Shown here: positions 51,600 to 61,477 of the stretch, piece by piece
How positions within the stretch are numbered: the stretch's first letter is position 1
Layout: each line of letters begins with the position of its first letter
Assembly (NCBI RefSeq): GCF_036711975.1
Contig: NC_091968.1
Span: 29,373,001 to 29,437,000 of the forward strand
DNA: 64,000 nucleotides
Origin: Onthophagus taurus
Lineage: Eukaryota > Arthropoda > Insecta > Coleoptera > Scarabaeidae
Reading direction: 5' to 3'
The notes under the pieces: model-generated
Database searches by the model: none
What the model saw: only the letters and a program-made list of their open reading frames with translations
Told to the model about the DNA's origin: nothing
Position numbers and translations under genes: made by a program

Positions 51600-52445
51600 T
51601 TCTACGGATCAAAACCCACAGCACGAAAAATATCCTGACTCATGGTGGGTATGAGTCCATTATCAAGTGATGTTCAATCAGCGTATGACAAACTTAGCAA
51701 GGATGTACTCTAGGACGATGTTTGGTGGCTTTCATTATAATAATGAGAAGTTACAGGAGAAGAGTATGAAACAGGGAGAGTAAAACAAGAACAAGACCTT
51801 CCACAATATGTTATTACAAATTAACACCAATGAAGACCTTTGACATGGTGTAGCCAGACGATTAATGCTGATATCTACATTTGTCCAACTAGAAAATCTG
51901 TTTGGAAGAAAGGGAAATGCAAATATCTATAGGGAAAACCAAGATTATGCATATAACTAAAGGGGAAAAGAATAAAAACATAAATGAAAAGATAAGTGGG
52001 GAGAAATTGGAAATTGTGGATAAATTTGAATACTTGGGCACCATTATTACTGAGAATGGAACAAATACAAAATTAAGAATTTATAAAACTGTATGGCCGA
52101 TAAGAGATAAACACAAATCAAAAATAACAGCAGCTGAAATGAAATTTTTAGGAAAGATTGTGGGGAAAACAGGAATGAACCGAATTACAAACAAAATTAT
52201 AAGAGACGATTAGAAAATAAACAGCTGAACTGGTATGGACACCTAGTCAGAATGCCAGAAGAGAGAATCCCACAAGAGTAATGGAAATGAAAATAGTTGG
52301 AAAACGAAGGAAAGGCATGCCTAGGATAAAATGGGAGGATAGAATGGAGGAGATAGTCCGCAAGAGAGGAGGAAGTGAAGAATATGGTAAGGAACAGACG
52401 CAGTTTTAGAAGATGGATACAGGATCGCAATAACACCCCAACGCT
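51600..52445 (+). mobile_element. LINE reverse-transcriptase C-terminal fragment
   Basis: The frame at 51902-52213 reads MQISIGKTKIMHITKG, then KFEYLGTIITENGT, then AAEMKFLGKIVGKTGMNRIT: the thumb and downstream region of an RTE/jockey-like RT. Another frame continues with LNWYGHLVRMPEERIPQE, then an arginine-rich WEDRMEE stretch, the usual LINE end. Several stops and frameshifts are present. No 5' part is recognisable beyond about 51600, and I see no clear tail. Confidence 0.7.
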
Positions 52446-53639
52446 GTGATGGCATCTGGGGGAAATGATAAAAAAGATGAGTTTACACCTATTAAATTGT
52501 AAAAATACTCTAAAAATATTTCCTGTTATTTCAAAAGCTCCGAAAAAGTAAGAATTGACAATGACAGCCCAACATTTTCTTTTTGATATTTCAAAAAAAT
52601 TTAGCGCGTTGTCATGGTTACCATATTTTTTGATTTGTAATGAATTAAAACCATTTTTTAATTTTTCATAAAATTTTGCTTAAGTTTTCATAAAAAAATA
52701 ACCACTTAAATAATTACAGACAACTAGGAAAATACCACTTAAAACATATTTATTTCATAGAAATAAAAATGAGATTTAAGTAAATTTTGTGACATTTTAT
52801 TTGACAGTTAATATGTCAAAAAGTTGTTGTTGAAAGGGAACAAAGGGAACCAAAAACGAATCTCTTTATTGGTCTTTTATAAATAATACGTCTATTTATA
52901 TTCGTATAACGAGCACATTAACATCGAATCCCAACAAAGAATGTGAAAAATTACTTTTTAAGAAGATTTGAGGTGATTCGAAAAATTTTAATTAATCAAT
53001 TCTTTGAAATAACGATAATATTTTTATGTGTTGTTACTAATTAATACAGTTGGTGTTGTTGTTTGCGAATTTATTCGAATTTACTGAGTTAGTCACACAT
53101 ACGCATGCATTTCCTATTCGATTAGATTTCTCCTTCAACAATAACATTTTTTCTCCTTCCCGTCTCACTCTATCTTTTAAATAACTGCATTTTTTTAAAT
53201 TTCTTTAATTCAACTTTTCAATACGTATTTTGGCTCATTTTTTGGCTTTGGTTGTGGGTGCAGTTACAAACTCGACCGACCCAAAACGAACAATAAAAAA
53301 AGATTCGTTGGAACGTGCGCTAGTTTTTGGCACGTTGAGCCAAAATACATATACACCGACACTTTATTTTTAGAAAAAATCGCATTTCTCCTTGTTATCT
53401 AAATCTAATGATTAATCAAAAATCATTTTTGTTATAGAACGTACCCTATTAATCCGATTTCGTTGTCTAGAAGCCCTTGACATAGTACATAAACTCGTAC
53501 TGATTTTAAATTTACCGCCTTGGAAACAAAAAAAAACGATCAACAAAGTAGGCACGTGTTTTTTAGTTTGTTTTTGTATTAGTACACTATTTAGAGTCTA
53601 AAACACATTTTTTTGTATGTAAAAAAAGAATGAACGTCG

Positions 53640-53800
53640 TCGTTATGGAAACACACGGCTAACTCGATGCTGTGCGCGTAAAAAACGTTCACTCAACCGC
53701 GACTACCAACTTCAGATCAACGCGAGAAACACTTCGTTCGGAATATAAACGTTTAGCGATGACGTCATCACAACTTCAATCGTCACTAAATAATAATAAA
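53640..53800. promoter_or_regulatory. GC-richer patch with palindromic TGACGTCA
   Basis: A locally GC-rich stretch containing several CG dinucleotides and a perfect CRE-type palindrome TGACGTCA (about 53759-53767, in CGATGACGTCATCAC). It could be a promoter for the minus-strand transporter or the plus-strand gene at 54660. The palindrome is seen; the role is inferred. Confidence 0.35.
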
Positions 53801-54178
53801 ACGATCTAATGAAAAACGTGCCGTTAATTTAATTAAACTTCTAAAATAAATAGAAAATAATAAATTAAAAAAAAAAAATAAAGAAATCGTTTAAACGAAA
53901 TTATTAAGCGATCAGCTGATTGTAAACACAAATGTTTTTCTTTACATCCATAGATTTGTTAATATATATTAACAAATAAATGAATTAACAAAGTTAAATA
54001 TCCCCAAAAAAATCACTAAATTAACTAAATTAATACTTAAACAATCCCCACTTAAATTAATTTAATAAAATTTATCAAAAATTAAAATTTTTAATTAATT
54101 AATAAATTTAATTAAATTAAATAAATCACTAAGATGAAACTCTCTTACACCATCTTAAATTAACAAATAAAACTCTTT

Positions 54179-54380
54179 TCTCACCAAATTCTGTGAGGTT
54201 CTTCTTGATAGATCCTCATCGGTATCCTCGTCGTTATCGTCTCTGCTGGTTCCGGCCCCCATTACCCCAAAGGGGGCTCATCTACCGCCGGAAAACCGCG
54301 CGAAAAACCGACGACCGGCTTCCGCACCAAGCAACACCCGTCCACCAAACAACCCGCAGTTGCGTTACTGTTTAGTGACT
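54179..54380 (-). other. Possible untranslated 5' exon
   Basis: A GC-rich island of ~190 bp in AT-rich surroundings. Read on the minus strand it ends ACAGAATTTG followed by the donor-like GTGAGA. This would suit an untranslated first exon of the transporter gene, whose coding exon 1 has an upstream acceptor. The plus-strand open frame across it has no motif. Tentative. Confidence 0.3.
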
Positions 54381-54659
54381 TTTATTTTTTTTAAGTTTAT
54401 CGTTAATTTCTAAATATTTAAACGAAAGGTTATTTTTAAATTATAAATTAATCAATTTTTTTTGAACATTAACAATCAAATTAATCAAAAAATAATATGT
54501 TCTAAATAAATTTACATTTTAATCGGCTAATACTAAATTAAATCAATAAAAGGTTATTACCAACCGTTATCTCGCGATAACACAAAGTAACTAATTTATT
54601 GTCTGTTTTAGGCAGTTTAATCCGAATATCAGATTTTTATCAAAGCATTTTAGGTAAAA

Positions 54660-54912
54660 ATGGGTTCGCAAATACCTAAAGCAACTTTACTTCGCTTCCC
54701 AACAATATTTGGGGGAATTCTTGTCTTAGCAGGAGTTGGATTAATTTACCGGTAATTTAAGGTTATGTATCTACTTAAGATTTATTAAGGTCATTGTTAC
54801 AATTAGAGAGAAATTTTTGGGGAATATCGAAGAACAACGGTTACAATTGTATAAGGAATGCCCTGAAAGCCGAGAAGCGTACGAAAAATACAGAAGAGAA
54901 CATGGAAGATGA
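54660..54912 (+). CDS. Small single-pass membrane protein, unidentified
   Basis: Two exons, 54660-54751 and 54807-54912, join in phase to give 65 aa. The N-terminus MGSQIPKATLLRFP leads to one hydrophobic helix (TIFGGILVLAGVGLIY). A charged helical tail then contains LGNIEEQRLQLYKECPESRE and ends KYRREHGR. A short N-terminus, one helix and a charged tail are common among small inner-mitochondrial-membrane subunits and assembly factors, but I do not recognise the family. An acceptor (GTTTTAG) just upstream suggests an untranslated first exon. It is followed 207 bp later by THOC7 on the same strand. Confidence 0.7.
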
Positions 54913-55119
54913 TACCTAAGTTATTGTACTTGTTTTTTTCAGTAAATAAGTGTATGGATTTGTTATATATTAAAAATATACTCTTTAATGTAGCGTTGAT
55001 TACATTTAGTCGTTTTATTTAGACCTTATTTTAATAATTAATTAAAATTTTGAAGCGCCATCTATAATCATATATAAATAACATTTAAAAAAACATAACC
55101 TTACTTCTTAAGTAACAAA

Positions 55120-55795
55120 ATGTCCGATGGTAAATAAACCTAAATTAATTAATTATTTAATTTAAACAATTTTGTTTATAGAGGAAGTTATTCGAAGACG
55201 TTTACTAATCGACGGAGATGGAACTGGCGATGATAGGCGGTTAAACGCACTTTTAAAGGCAGTTATAAAGTTTGCAAATTCATCGGATGACTCGGAAACT
55301 GAAAATCAAATTATTTTTGATAGGATGCTTTCCCAAATAGCACAGTGCGAATTTGCTATGAGACGATCACTTCTACTACAAAAAACGAATCAAAGAGAAT
55401 TGGAAAATTACAAGATAATTCAAAGTGTTTTGGAGGAGAAGATATTGAAGGTGAAGAAAGCAATCGAAGAGATTAAAATTGAATTAGAGCAAGCGAAAAT
55501 TTTAAAACAAAATATGATGATGTACGATTTATTGGCGCAAAGTATTCAGGAACAACCTGCTAGAAAAGATACGGATAAACGATTGATGGAGCTTAAAGCG
55601 GAACTGGGCGAATTGAGGGAAGAAAAACGATTGTTGGAGCAGAAATTGGATATGAGAAGGAAACAATTTCATGTTCTCATTTCAAGTTGTAATCAATTGC
55701 AGAGTATGTCCGAGGATAAAAGCGATGATGATCATATGAATACTTCTTTGGATGATATCACTAATAGTCCTGGTCCGGAAGTTATGTCTGAATAA
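55120..55795 (+). CDS. THOC7: THO complex subunit 7
   Basis: Subunit of the THO/TREX complex that couples transcription to mRNA export in the nucleus. Exons 55120-55129 (only ten bases, MSD plus one base) and 55182-55795 join in phase to give 207 aa, matching the ~204 aa human protein. Signatures are EEVIRRRLLIDGDGTGDDRR at the N-terminus, MLSQIAQCEFAMRRSLLL, a long coiled coil (~75-165), and the conserved ELREEK...KLDMRRKQFHVLISS. The tail is acidic. The tiny first exon makes the start easy to miss; the splice is supported by phase and family N-terminus. Confidence 0.95.
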
Positions 55796-56107
55796 ATTTA
55801 ATAAATACACATTTTTATATTAATAAAGCGTTTTTATTTATATTTTTATACAATTAAAATAAGAATAGGTTTATTTAAAGTTCCCACCATAATCAGTCAT
55901 ACCAACTTTTATTTTATTTAATGTGTTTATTATAGATATATATATATATATATATATATTAAATTTGTATGCTTATTTAATTACAATACACTTAATTTCT
56001 TATTTTAAATAATTTAAGTTATGTTGTAAGAAATAAAATTCAATTAAATCAGTGAACTGAAGTTAGCTGCTTCAAGTGACATTTACGTCCTGTGACAGGT
56101 TAGAAAT
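55796..56107. other. THOC7 3' UTR and RpL18A promoter
   Basis: AATAAA signals follow the THOC7 stop within ~35 bp. A TA dinucleotide run lies at about 55935-55960. The rest is upstream flank of RpL18A. Confidence 0.5.
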
Positions 56108-56123
56108 TTCCGCTTCCTTTTCG
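56108..56123 (+). promoter_or_regulatory. TOP-like pyrimidine tract of RpL18A
   Basis: TTCCGCTTCCTTTTCG, 15 bp upstream of the RpL18A ATG, is a pyrimidine-rich start like the TOP motif that places ribosomal protein mRNAs under TOR-dependent translation. The transcription start is not proven. Confidence 0.5.
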
Positions 56124-56137
56124 TTGACGCCGCAGCC

Positions 56138-56935
56138 ATGAAAGCCAAAGGAGAGGTTTGTTTTCATTATTTCTTAACTAATTATCACCTAAATGTACAA
56201 ATTAATTACTTAAAATGATGTGTATTCTCCCATTTCTAAAATAATCAATTAAATTGTGCCAATTTATTCCCCAAAATCCGCAAATCATCAATGTTTACGT
56301 ATTTGAGGTTATGTCCACGTGTTTTCTTTACTATATTTTAATCAAATTTTTTTTTAATTTTTAGTTGAAAGAGTTCGAAGTAATCGGGCGTAAACTGCCC
56401 ACCGAAAAAGAAAAGGAAACCCCATTGTACAAAATGAGGATTTTCGCCCCTGATCCAATTGTTGCCAAATCTCGCTTTTGGTACTTCTTAAGACAGCTTA
56501 AAAAGTTTAAGAAATCAACAGGGGAGATTGTTTCAGTACGTCCTATTCCTGAGAAGACCCCAATTAAGATTAAGAACTTTGGTATTTGGTTGAGGTATGA
56601 TTCTAGGTCGGGTACTCACAACATGTACCGTGAATATCGTGACTTAAGCGTTTCGGCCGCTGTTACACAGTGTTACCGCGATATGGGGGCTCGTCATCGT
56701 GCTCGTGCCCATTCTATTCAAGTAAGTTAATTAAAATAAAGTCATTTTATAAAATAAAATCATTTTTTTTTATTAGGTTATTAAAGTTGAGGAAGTTAAG
56801 GCTTCAGCTTGCAGAAGACCACAAGTGAAGCAATTCCATGATTCTAAGATTAGGTTCCCATTACCTAAACGTATACAACAAAGGAAGACGATGAATCGTT
56901 TCTCAGTTCGTAGACCAAGGACTTATTTCCTTTAA
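56138..56935 (+). CDS. RpL18A: 60S ribosomal protein L18a (eL20)
   Basis: Large ribosomal subunit protein. Exons 56138-56155, 56365-56721 and 56777-56935 join in phase 0 to give 177 aa, the standard insect length. The sequence is highly conserved: MKAKGE then [58 protein letters not shown] and [20 protein letters not shown], ending RRPRTYFL. The first exon holds only six codons, so the start is recognisable only after splicing. It is convergent with ALKBH6, 87 bp between stops. Confidence 0.98.
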
Positions 56936-56959
56936 TGTGTTAATTATAGGAATTTGATG

Positions 56960-56998
56960 AATAAAAAGTTAATTTAAAAAAGGTCAAAGTGTTTTATT
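56960..56998. terminator. Facing polyadenylation signals of RpL18A and ALKBH6
   Basis: AATAAA on the plus strand (56960-56965) and AATAAA on the minus strand (56993-56998) lie 27 bp apart between the convergent stop codons, so the 3' UTRs probably overlap. Confidence 0.5.
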
Positions 56999-57022
56999 TT
57001 TTAAGTTGAATATAAAAATAAA

Positions 57023-57700
57023 TTACTTGTTAGTTTTATTCATAATAATATTCATTAAATCTAATTTAGCAAGTTTAGGAACATTACGAATAGTCAAAGA
57101 AACTCTAGTTTCGCGTTTTAATTTTTGTCCGACACTAAAAATCTCGCCACATTTTTTTAAATTCACAACTTCCTCGGTAATAACATCCTCTTCGACTTCA
57201 TTGATACAATGTAAATATTTCCCGTACATTTCACCTTGTAATATCACCAAACTATAACGTTCTAACAATAACGAACAAATTGGAATTCTAGAGCCATAAT
57301 AATCATCTAAAAACTCCAAAATACCATGGGATCCACAAGTTATCGTAGTTATCGTTGGGTAAAAAAGAGATCCATCTAAATGGGGCATAATCCCCTGACC
57401 AGGTAAGTATTCGTTGATAAGTACGTGATTAGCTCGTTGCCCATTAAAAACGTTTAACTTTGAGACTCGATCTAAATATACATCCAACCAGGATGGAATT
57501 TTATCCACTATCATACCATTTCGGTGAGGAATTCCACCGTAATCTTGTAACCGGCGATTTTTTAAATACGTCCATTTCGGTTTTGGTACTTCGTATACTT
57601 TCTTAAGGATTTCTTGCTCTTCATCGTGAGTTATAAAATTAGGAATGTAATACGTAGTTGTTGGTGATAATTCCACTTTATATTGGTTTAAAGATTGCAT
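57023..57700 (-). CDS. ALKBH6: Alpha-ketoglutarate-dependent dioxygenase alkB homolog 6
   Basis: Fe(II)/2-oxoglutarate dioxygenase of the AlkB family; substrate not established. Single exon, 225 aa, close to the ~238 aa human protein. Family signatures are YYIPNFITHDEEQEIL, W-x-LKNRRLQDYGGIPH, and the active-site NEYLPGQGIMPHLDGSLFYP, with the NxY turn and HxD iron ligands. TTITCGSHGILEF follows; HC in YLHCINEVEED is a likely third ligand, and the 2OG arginines are in RVSLTIRN. The start ATG at 57700 precedes a typical N-terminus. It is intronless, unlike its neighbours. Confidence 0.94.
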   Translation of the reverse strand: MQSLNQYKVELSPTTTYYIPNFITHDEEQEILKKVYEVPKPKWTYLKNRRLQDYGGIPHRNGMIVDKIPSWLDVYLDRVSKLNVFNGQRANHVLINEYLPGQGIMPHLDGSLFYPTITTITCGSHGILEFLDDYYGSRIPICSLLLERYSLVILQGEMYGKYLHCINEVEEDVITEEVVNLKKCGEIFSVGQKLKRETRVSLTIRNVPKLAKLDLMNIIMNKTNK

Positions 57701-57917
57701 TTCGTTTTTATTGAAATTGCAATGACGACGTTATTCATGTTGACGTTTGAGTAGGTGTTAAATTGGTTGCATAAGTTAATCACAAAAAATGTTTTAAAAA
57801 ATGTTTGGATTTAGATTGAAATTTGATCAATGAATATATATATGGTTTCAATAAATAAAACCAAATTAATTAGAAACACATCTTTTTATTTGTATACATT
57901 ATTATACAACTAGAAAC

Positions 57918-58608
57918 TTAAGTGGATTTAGAATTAGGTCCTTTACGGCGTCCAAAAGCAGTTACAACATTAACGAATCTCCTGTTGTATTGAATACGTC
58001 TTTTAGCACGTCCTGTCTTCTTCTTTTTCTTTTCTTGCTTTTCTACTTTAGGAGTTTGACCTTTTACTTTACCTAAAATATTAAAAAATAGTATCACACG
58101 ATAATTAATCAATTAAGAAGTACTTTGTCAAGAATTTTTATCATGTGCATTCATAAAAATAACAATGAACATGTCAAACAATTCCAATTTATTCTTTAGC
58201 AAGCTTTCGGAAGGTTATCAATCAATTATAACATAAAGATACCTGCTGACGCTTGCAATTTAACTTTAAATAATAAAAATTAACAAAAAATAAATACAAA
58301 CCAGCACGCGCAAGGGATCCATGAACTTTACCACCTTGTAACCCACAATCCAACTCAATATCAATATTTTCAAAAGCCGAGATGACCGTATCATCAGAAA
58401 TTGGACGCCCGGAAGCGTATAAACTCACATCAAGCGATGTAAGATTTTCTAACGCGGCGATTTTACTCTAAAAAACATGATTTTATCATCAAAATTAATC
58501 ATAACCTCACTTTTTTTTAATACAATTTGTTACCTTTAATTCTGCAACAGTTTCGGTGCCTTGGCACTCCAAAACGTTGGTGGATAAACCTCGAACGATC
58601 AATCGCAT
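57918..58608 (-). CDS. RpS30: Ubiquitin-like FUBI - ribosomal protein S30 (eS30) fusion
   Basis: Precursor cleaved to a ubiquitin-like protein and the small-subunit protein eS30. Exons 58534-58608, 58302-58467 and 57918-58072 join in phase to give 131 aa, the usual length. The FUBI half runs [20 protein letters not shown] to about residue 72, ending with the ARAGKVKG-type junction (usual GG cleavage site here ...[13 protein letters not shown]). The eS30 half is lysine/arginine-rich ([20 protein letters not shown]) and ends GRRKGPNS. A short untranslated exon lies near 58832-58900. Confidence 0.97.
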
Positions 58609-58831
58609 TTTAAAAGTTGCTATCTAAAAAAGAAATTAAAACGAAAACTTGAAAAAACACGTTGTCAATGATTGACGGTTAATTCCATGAGGGGATAAAA
58701 TGAGATGTTTTTCTTTAAGATTTAGGGTATAAAATTGTTCTTAGTTATGTTAATGAGTGTTTCGATTGGTTTTAATAGAAATATTAAGGCGATTTTAGTA
58801 AAAATTTTGATAAAAAGCATTGACAAGTACC

Positions 58832-58901
58832 TGACAGCGTTGTAGACAACAACGAAGAGAATGAAGTTAGCCACCGGATACGGAAACTTAAAAGAAGCGA
58901 C
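58832..58901 (-). promoter_or_regulatory. Probable 5' UTR exon and TOP-like start of RpS30
   Basis: On the minus strand, TCGCTTCTTTTAAG (58888-58901) is followed by ~55 bp ending GCTGTCAG and a donor GTACTT (58830 downward). An acceptor TTTTTTAG lies just before the ATG region at 58624. A leader intron of ~207 bp and a pyrimidine-rich start fit a ribosomal protein gene. Confidence 0.5.
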
Positions 58902-59670
58902 ATCTTTATTGATTATTAACTTTATTTTAATAAATATATTTAATTTAATTAAATAATATTAAATGCATTAATAATTTATTTATATACATGGGTTTATGGG
59001 ATAATTTTTACTTTATGAGATTTTTTGTTATAATTATTCTCTTAAATCTACGTGAAGTTAGTCTAAGTGAGTGACGTTCAAAACGTCAAATAAATAGTTT
59101 AATATTAAATTAATTAAAAGTTTTTAAATAATTTCTCGAAGTAGATTGTTTACGCATTTTTTTAAATTAATGTCAATGAAGATTTAATTGATATTTAAAA
59201 AAGATCTCTCTAATTTAGCGTCGCTTTGTTAATGAGTTTTACTTGCGTTCGTGCGGGTGAAATTTAATTATTTTGTGATTCAGGAATTTTAGAAATTCCT
59301 AAAAATTTGTTTGCAATGTTGCTCAATAAAATTTTTTCGAAAGAATTAAATATTAAAGCAAATATTTATCATCCTTGAGGGAACATTTCCTAAAAGATCT
59401 ATGTATCTAAAATTAGAACAATTACAAACGGTATTTCGTCGTAAATAATGTATTACAATGTATTTCCACGTGTTAGATGCTGAGTAAACGGTTTATATGG
59501 CATTTTAACATTAACACTTACACCATAACTCATCTTTAAAGACGTACTGACCATCTCTATCTTTTAGAGTTGTTTATTTTATTGTTTTAAAAATGTCTTT
59601 TACAATTCTAAGATTTTCGATAATGTTCTTTCCACCTTGACTCACCACTTAACGAATACTCACCAGGCTG
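58902..59670. other. Intergenic DNA between RpS30 and the peptide gene
   Basis: AT-rich spacer with no coding exon, RNA gene or mobile element that I recognise. Confidence 0.4.
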
Positions 59671-59675
59671 TTTGG

Positions 59676-59711
59676 TATAAATTCGCCCATCCAACTTCGT
59701 TATTCTTCAGT
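59676..59711 (+). promoter_or_regulatory. TATA box and arthropod initiator
   Basis: TATAAA at 59676-59681 and TCAGT at 59707-59711, with ~32 bp from the TATA to the initiator A. This is the usual spacing for an arthropod TATA/Inr promoter, and it is the clearest core promoter in the window. It precedes the small secreted-peptide gene. Confidence 0.6.
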
Positions 59712-59771
59712 TTCAAATTGTTTTTGAGTTAGTTACTTATTGCTTACATAAAAAGTTTTAAAAACACAAAA

Positions 59772-60109
59772 ATGGTAATTGTTAAAGCTGCTGAGTTATA
59801 ATCATAATTAATTTATATCAATTTTTTTTGTTGTAGATGGTGAAATGTTTTTATATTTGTTTATTAATGGTTATTGTAGCCGTTTGTTTTAATGTTGAAC
59901 AAATTTCTGGAAGAGCTATCAATGAAGAAAATGACCAAGAAAATCAAAGGGTTTTGGTGAAAAGACAAACTTCAAGACAACGATTCTTTCCATACGGAAA
60001 TTATAATTTAAACAAAGTGTTTCAAAGCAGAGTTAAAGATATAAGGAAAAAGCATTTGAGGAAGAGACCGAGTTACATAGAAAATTTTGAATTTCCCGCG
60101 ATTCCTTAA
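59772..60109 (+). CDS. Candidate secreted peptide precursor, unidentified
   Basis: Exon 1 ends with ATG at 59772-59774 directly before a donor (GTAATT). Exon 2, 59837-60109, starts with another in-frame ATG, so the product is 90 or 91 aa. The N-terminus MVKCFYICLLMVIVAVCFNV is a clear signal peptide, with likely cleavage before residues 22-26. A dibasic KR at ~42-43 follows an acidic spacer (INEENDQENQ), giving a ~47-aa basic C-terminal peptide that begins QTSRQRFFPYGNYNLNKV. There are no cysteines after the signal. The layout fits a neuropeptide or hormone precursor, but I recognise no known family. A TATA/Inr promoter is present. Confidence 0.7.
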
Positions 60110-60464
60110 ATGATAATTATTTGTTATTTTGTTTCTGTACGTTTTAAAATAAATTTTTATACTTTTTTATTAAATTAAATGAAGTGAACTTCTATAAGTT
60201 TTGTCTTTTGTGTATTGCCTGTTTTGTTGGCCTATATTTAATTACTTTTTATTAAAAAAATTAATTAATTTTTGAAATGTCGGCAATAAAGTTCTCTATT
60301 TAAATTTAATTAATCAAATATAGTTCATGTAATCGATAATATGTGGCGCTAATTTATTTAAAAAAATAGATTATAATAAAACAAATTTTATTTATATAAA
60401 TTACAACAATTAATGACAAGTTAAATGTAAAATTGAATTGATTAGTTTTAATTTTTGATAAACA
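60110..60464. other. Spacer and 3' UTR
   Basis: An AATAAA-type signal lies near 60147-60155. The remainder is AT-rich with no further gene. Confidence 0.45.
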
Positions 60465-61433
60465 ATGAACGACACGAATCGAGGTAAATTTACTTTTTAA
60501 TCTAATTCGTTAAACCCAAAAACATAACCTTATTTTAGATCATCATTTAAGATTAAAAACCGCAACTATTCACTGCCCGTGGACTTCAAACGCCCCGATT
60601 ACCGCAACGACGAGTTGCAAAACGGGCGGAAAATGCTCAGAAAACTGTCACGTTCCACCTAAAACCCCCTCGAATTACTCATTAAGAACATCATCTTCGT
60701 GGTGTTTAAAAACGAAACCGACCATAACTTATTTTAACAATTTCGTACGTTTGATGCAGCTTTTCCCCGAAATGCACCCGGCGAGTCTTCACACGGCCCT
60801 TTCTATGTGTAAAAATGAGTTCGTTTCGAGCGTTGATCGACTCTTGTATGTGAGAAAATACAGAAATGGAAATGTTTGTAATAAACGAGAAGATTCTGGG
60901 GTTTTAAACAAAAAAATACAAAGAAAGAATCCTCACTTTTGTTATTACCGAAAATGTGATGAGGAGTTGAACGAGGAAGTCGAGGATGTTTTTGAAAGGG
61001 AAGTTGAAATGAAGAGGACTGTGTATAATAATAATAAATCAAAAATTAAATGTAATAAAACCGGTAAGAAGTTAATTTAGGAGATACTCAATAGATGGCG
61101 GGGTTTGTTTATAAATTTTAATCAAAATTACATTTTTTGTAAGTTGATACTTGTTTAACTGGTCTCTTTCTCACGAAAATAGGGCGCAAAAACTCGGCTT
61201 AGGACTTGTTTATTCATATCGATTTTATTTTATTTTAACATTGAAGCAGAATTAGGTTTAGTCGAATTGAGATAAAACGGATTTTTCCTTTTATTAATAT
61301 TATTATTATTATTATTATAGTTATAGAAAAAAAAGAATTAACTTTACAAGTGTCGACGTCTGAAGAACAAGAAGACGTCGTTGTTGGTGAGGAAATAGTT
61401 CAAGATTTATCACAAACGAAATCGACCCGTTAA
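60465..61433 (+). CDS. Unidentified protein with CUE/UBA-like segment
   Basis: Exons 60465-60483, 60539-61063 and 61321-61433 join in phase to give 218 aa. The N-terminal third is Ser/Thr/Pro-rich with four cysteines in CPWTSNAPITATTSC and KTGGKCSENCHVP. The central segment FVRLMQLFPEMHPASLHTAL then SMCKNEFVSSVDRLL resembles a CUE domain (an L..LFP....L..AL.....V...VD.LL pattern), a ubiquitin-binding UBA-like fold. The remainder is basic, then acidic (SEEQEDVVVGEEIVQD). No signal or membrane segment. The domain call is by eye; the gene itself is supported by splice phase and codon structure. It lies 45 bp upstream of the next gene's start. Confidence 0.65.
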
Positions 61434-61477
61434 CAAATAATTTTTTTTGTTAAACTTGTTAAAACTTGTTACGCAAT

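Noticed and set aside
54193-54375. 60-codon arginine/proline-rich frame
   Set aside because: A by-product of the GC-rich island; the protein has no recognisable features, and the minus strand shows a better leader-exon reading.
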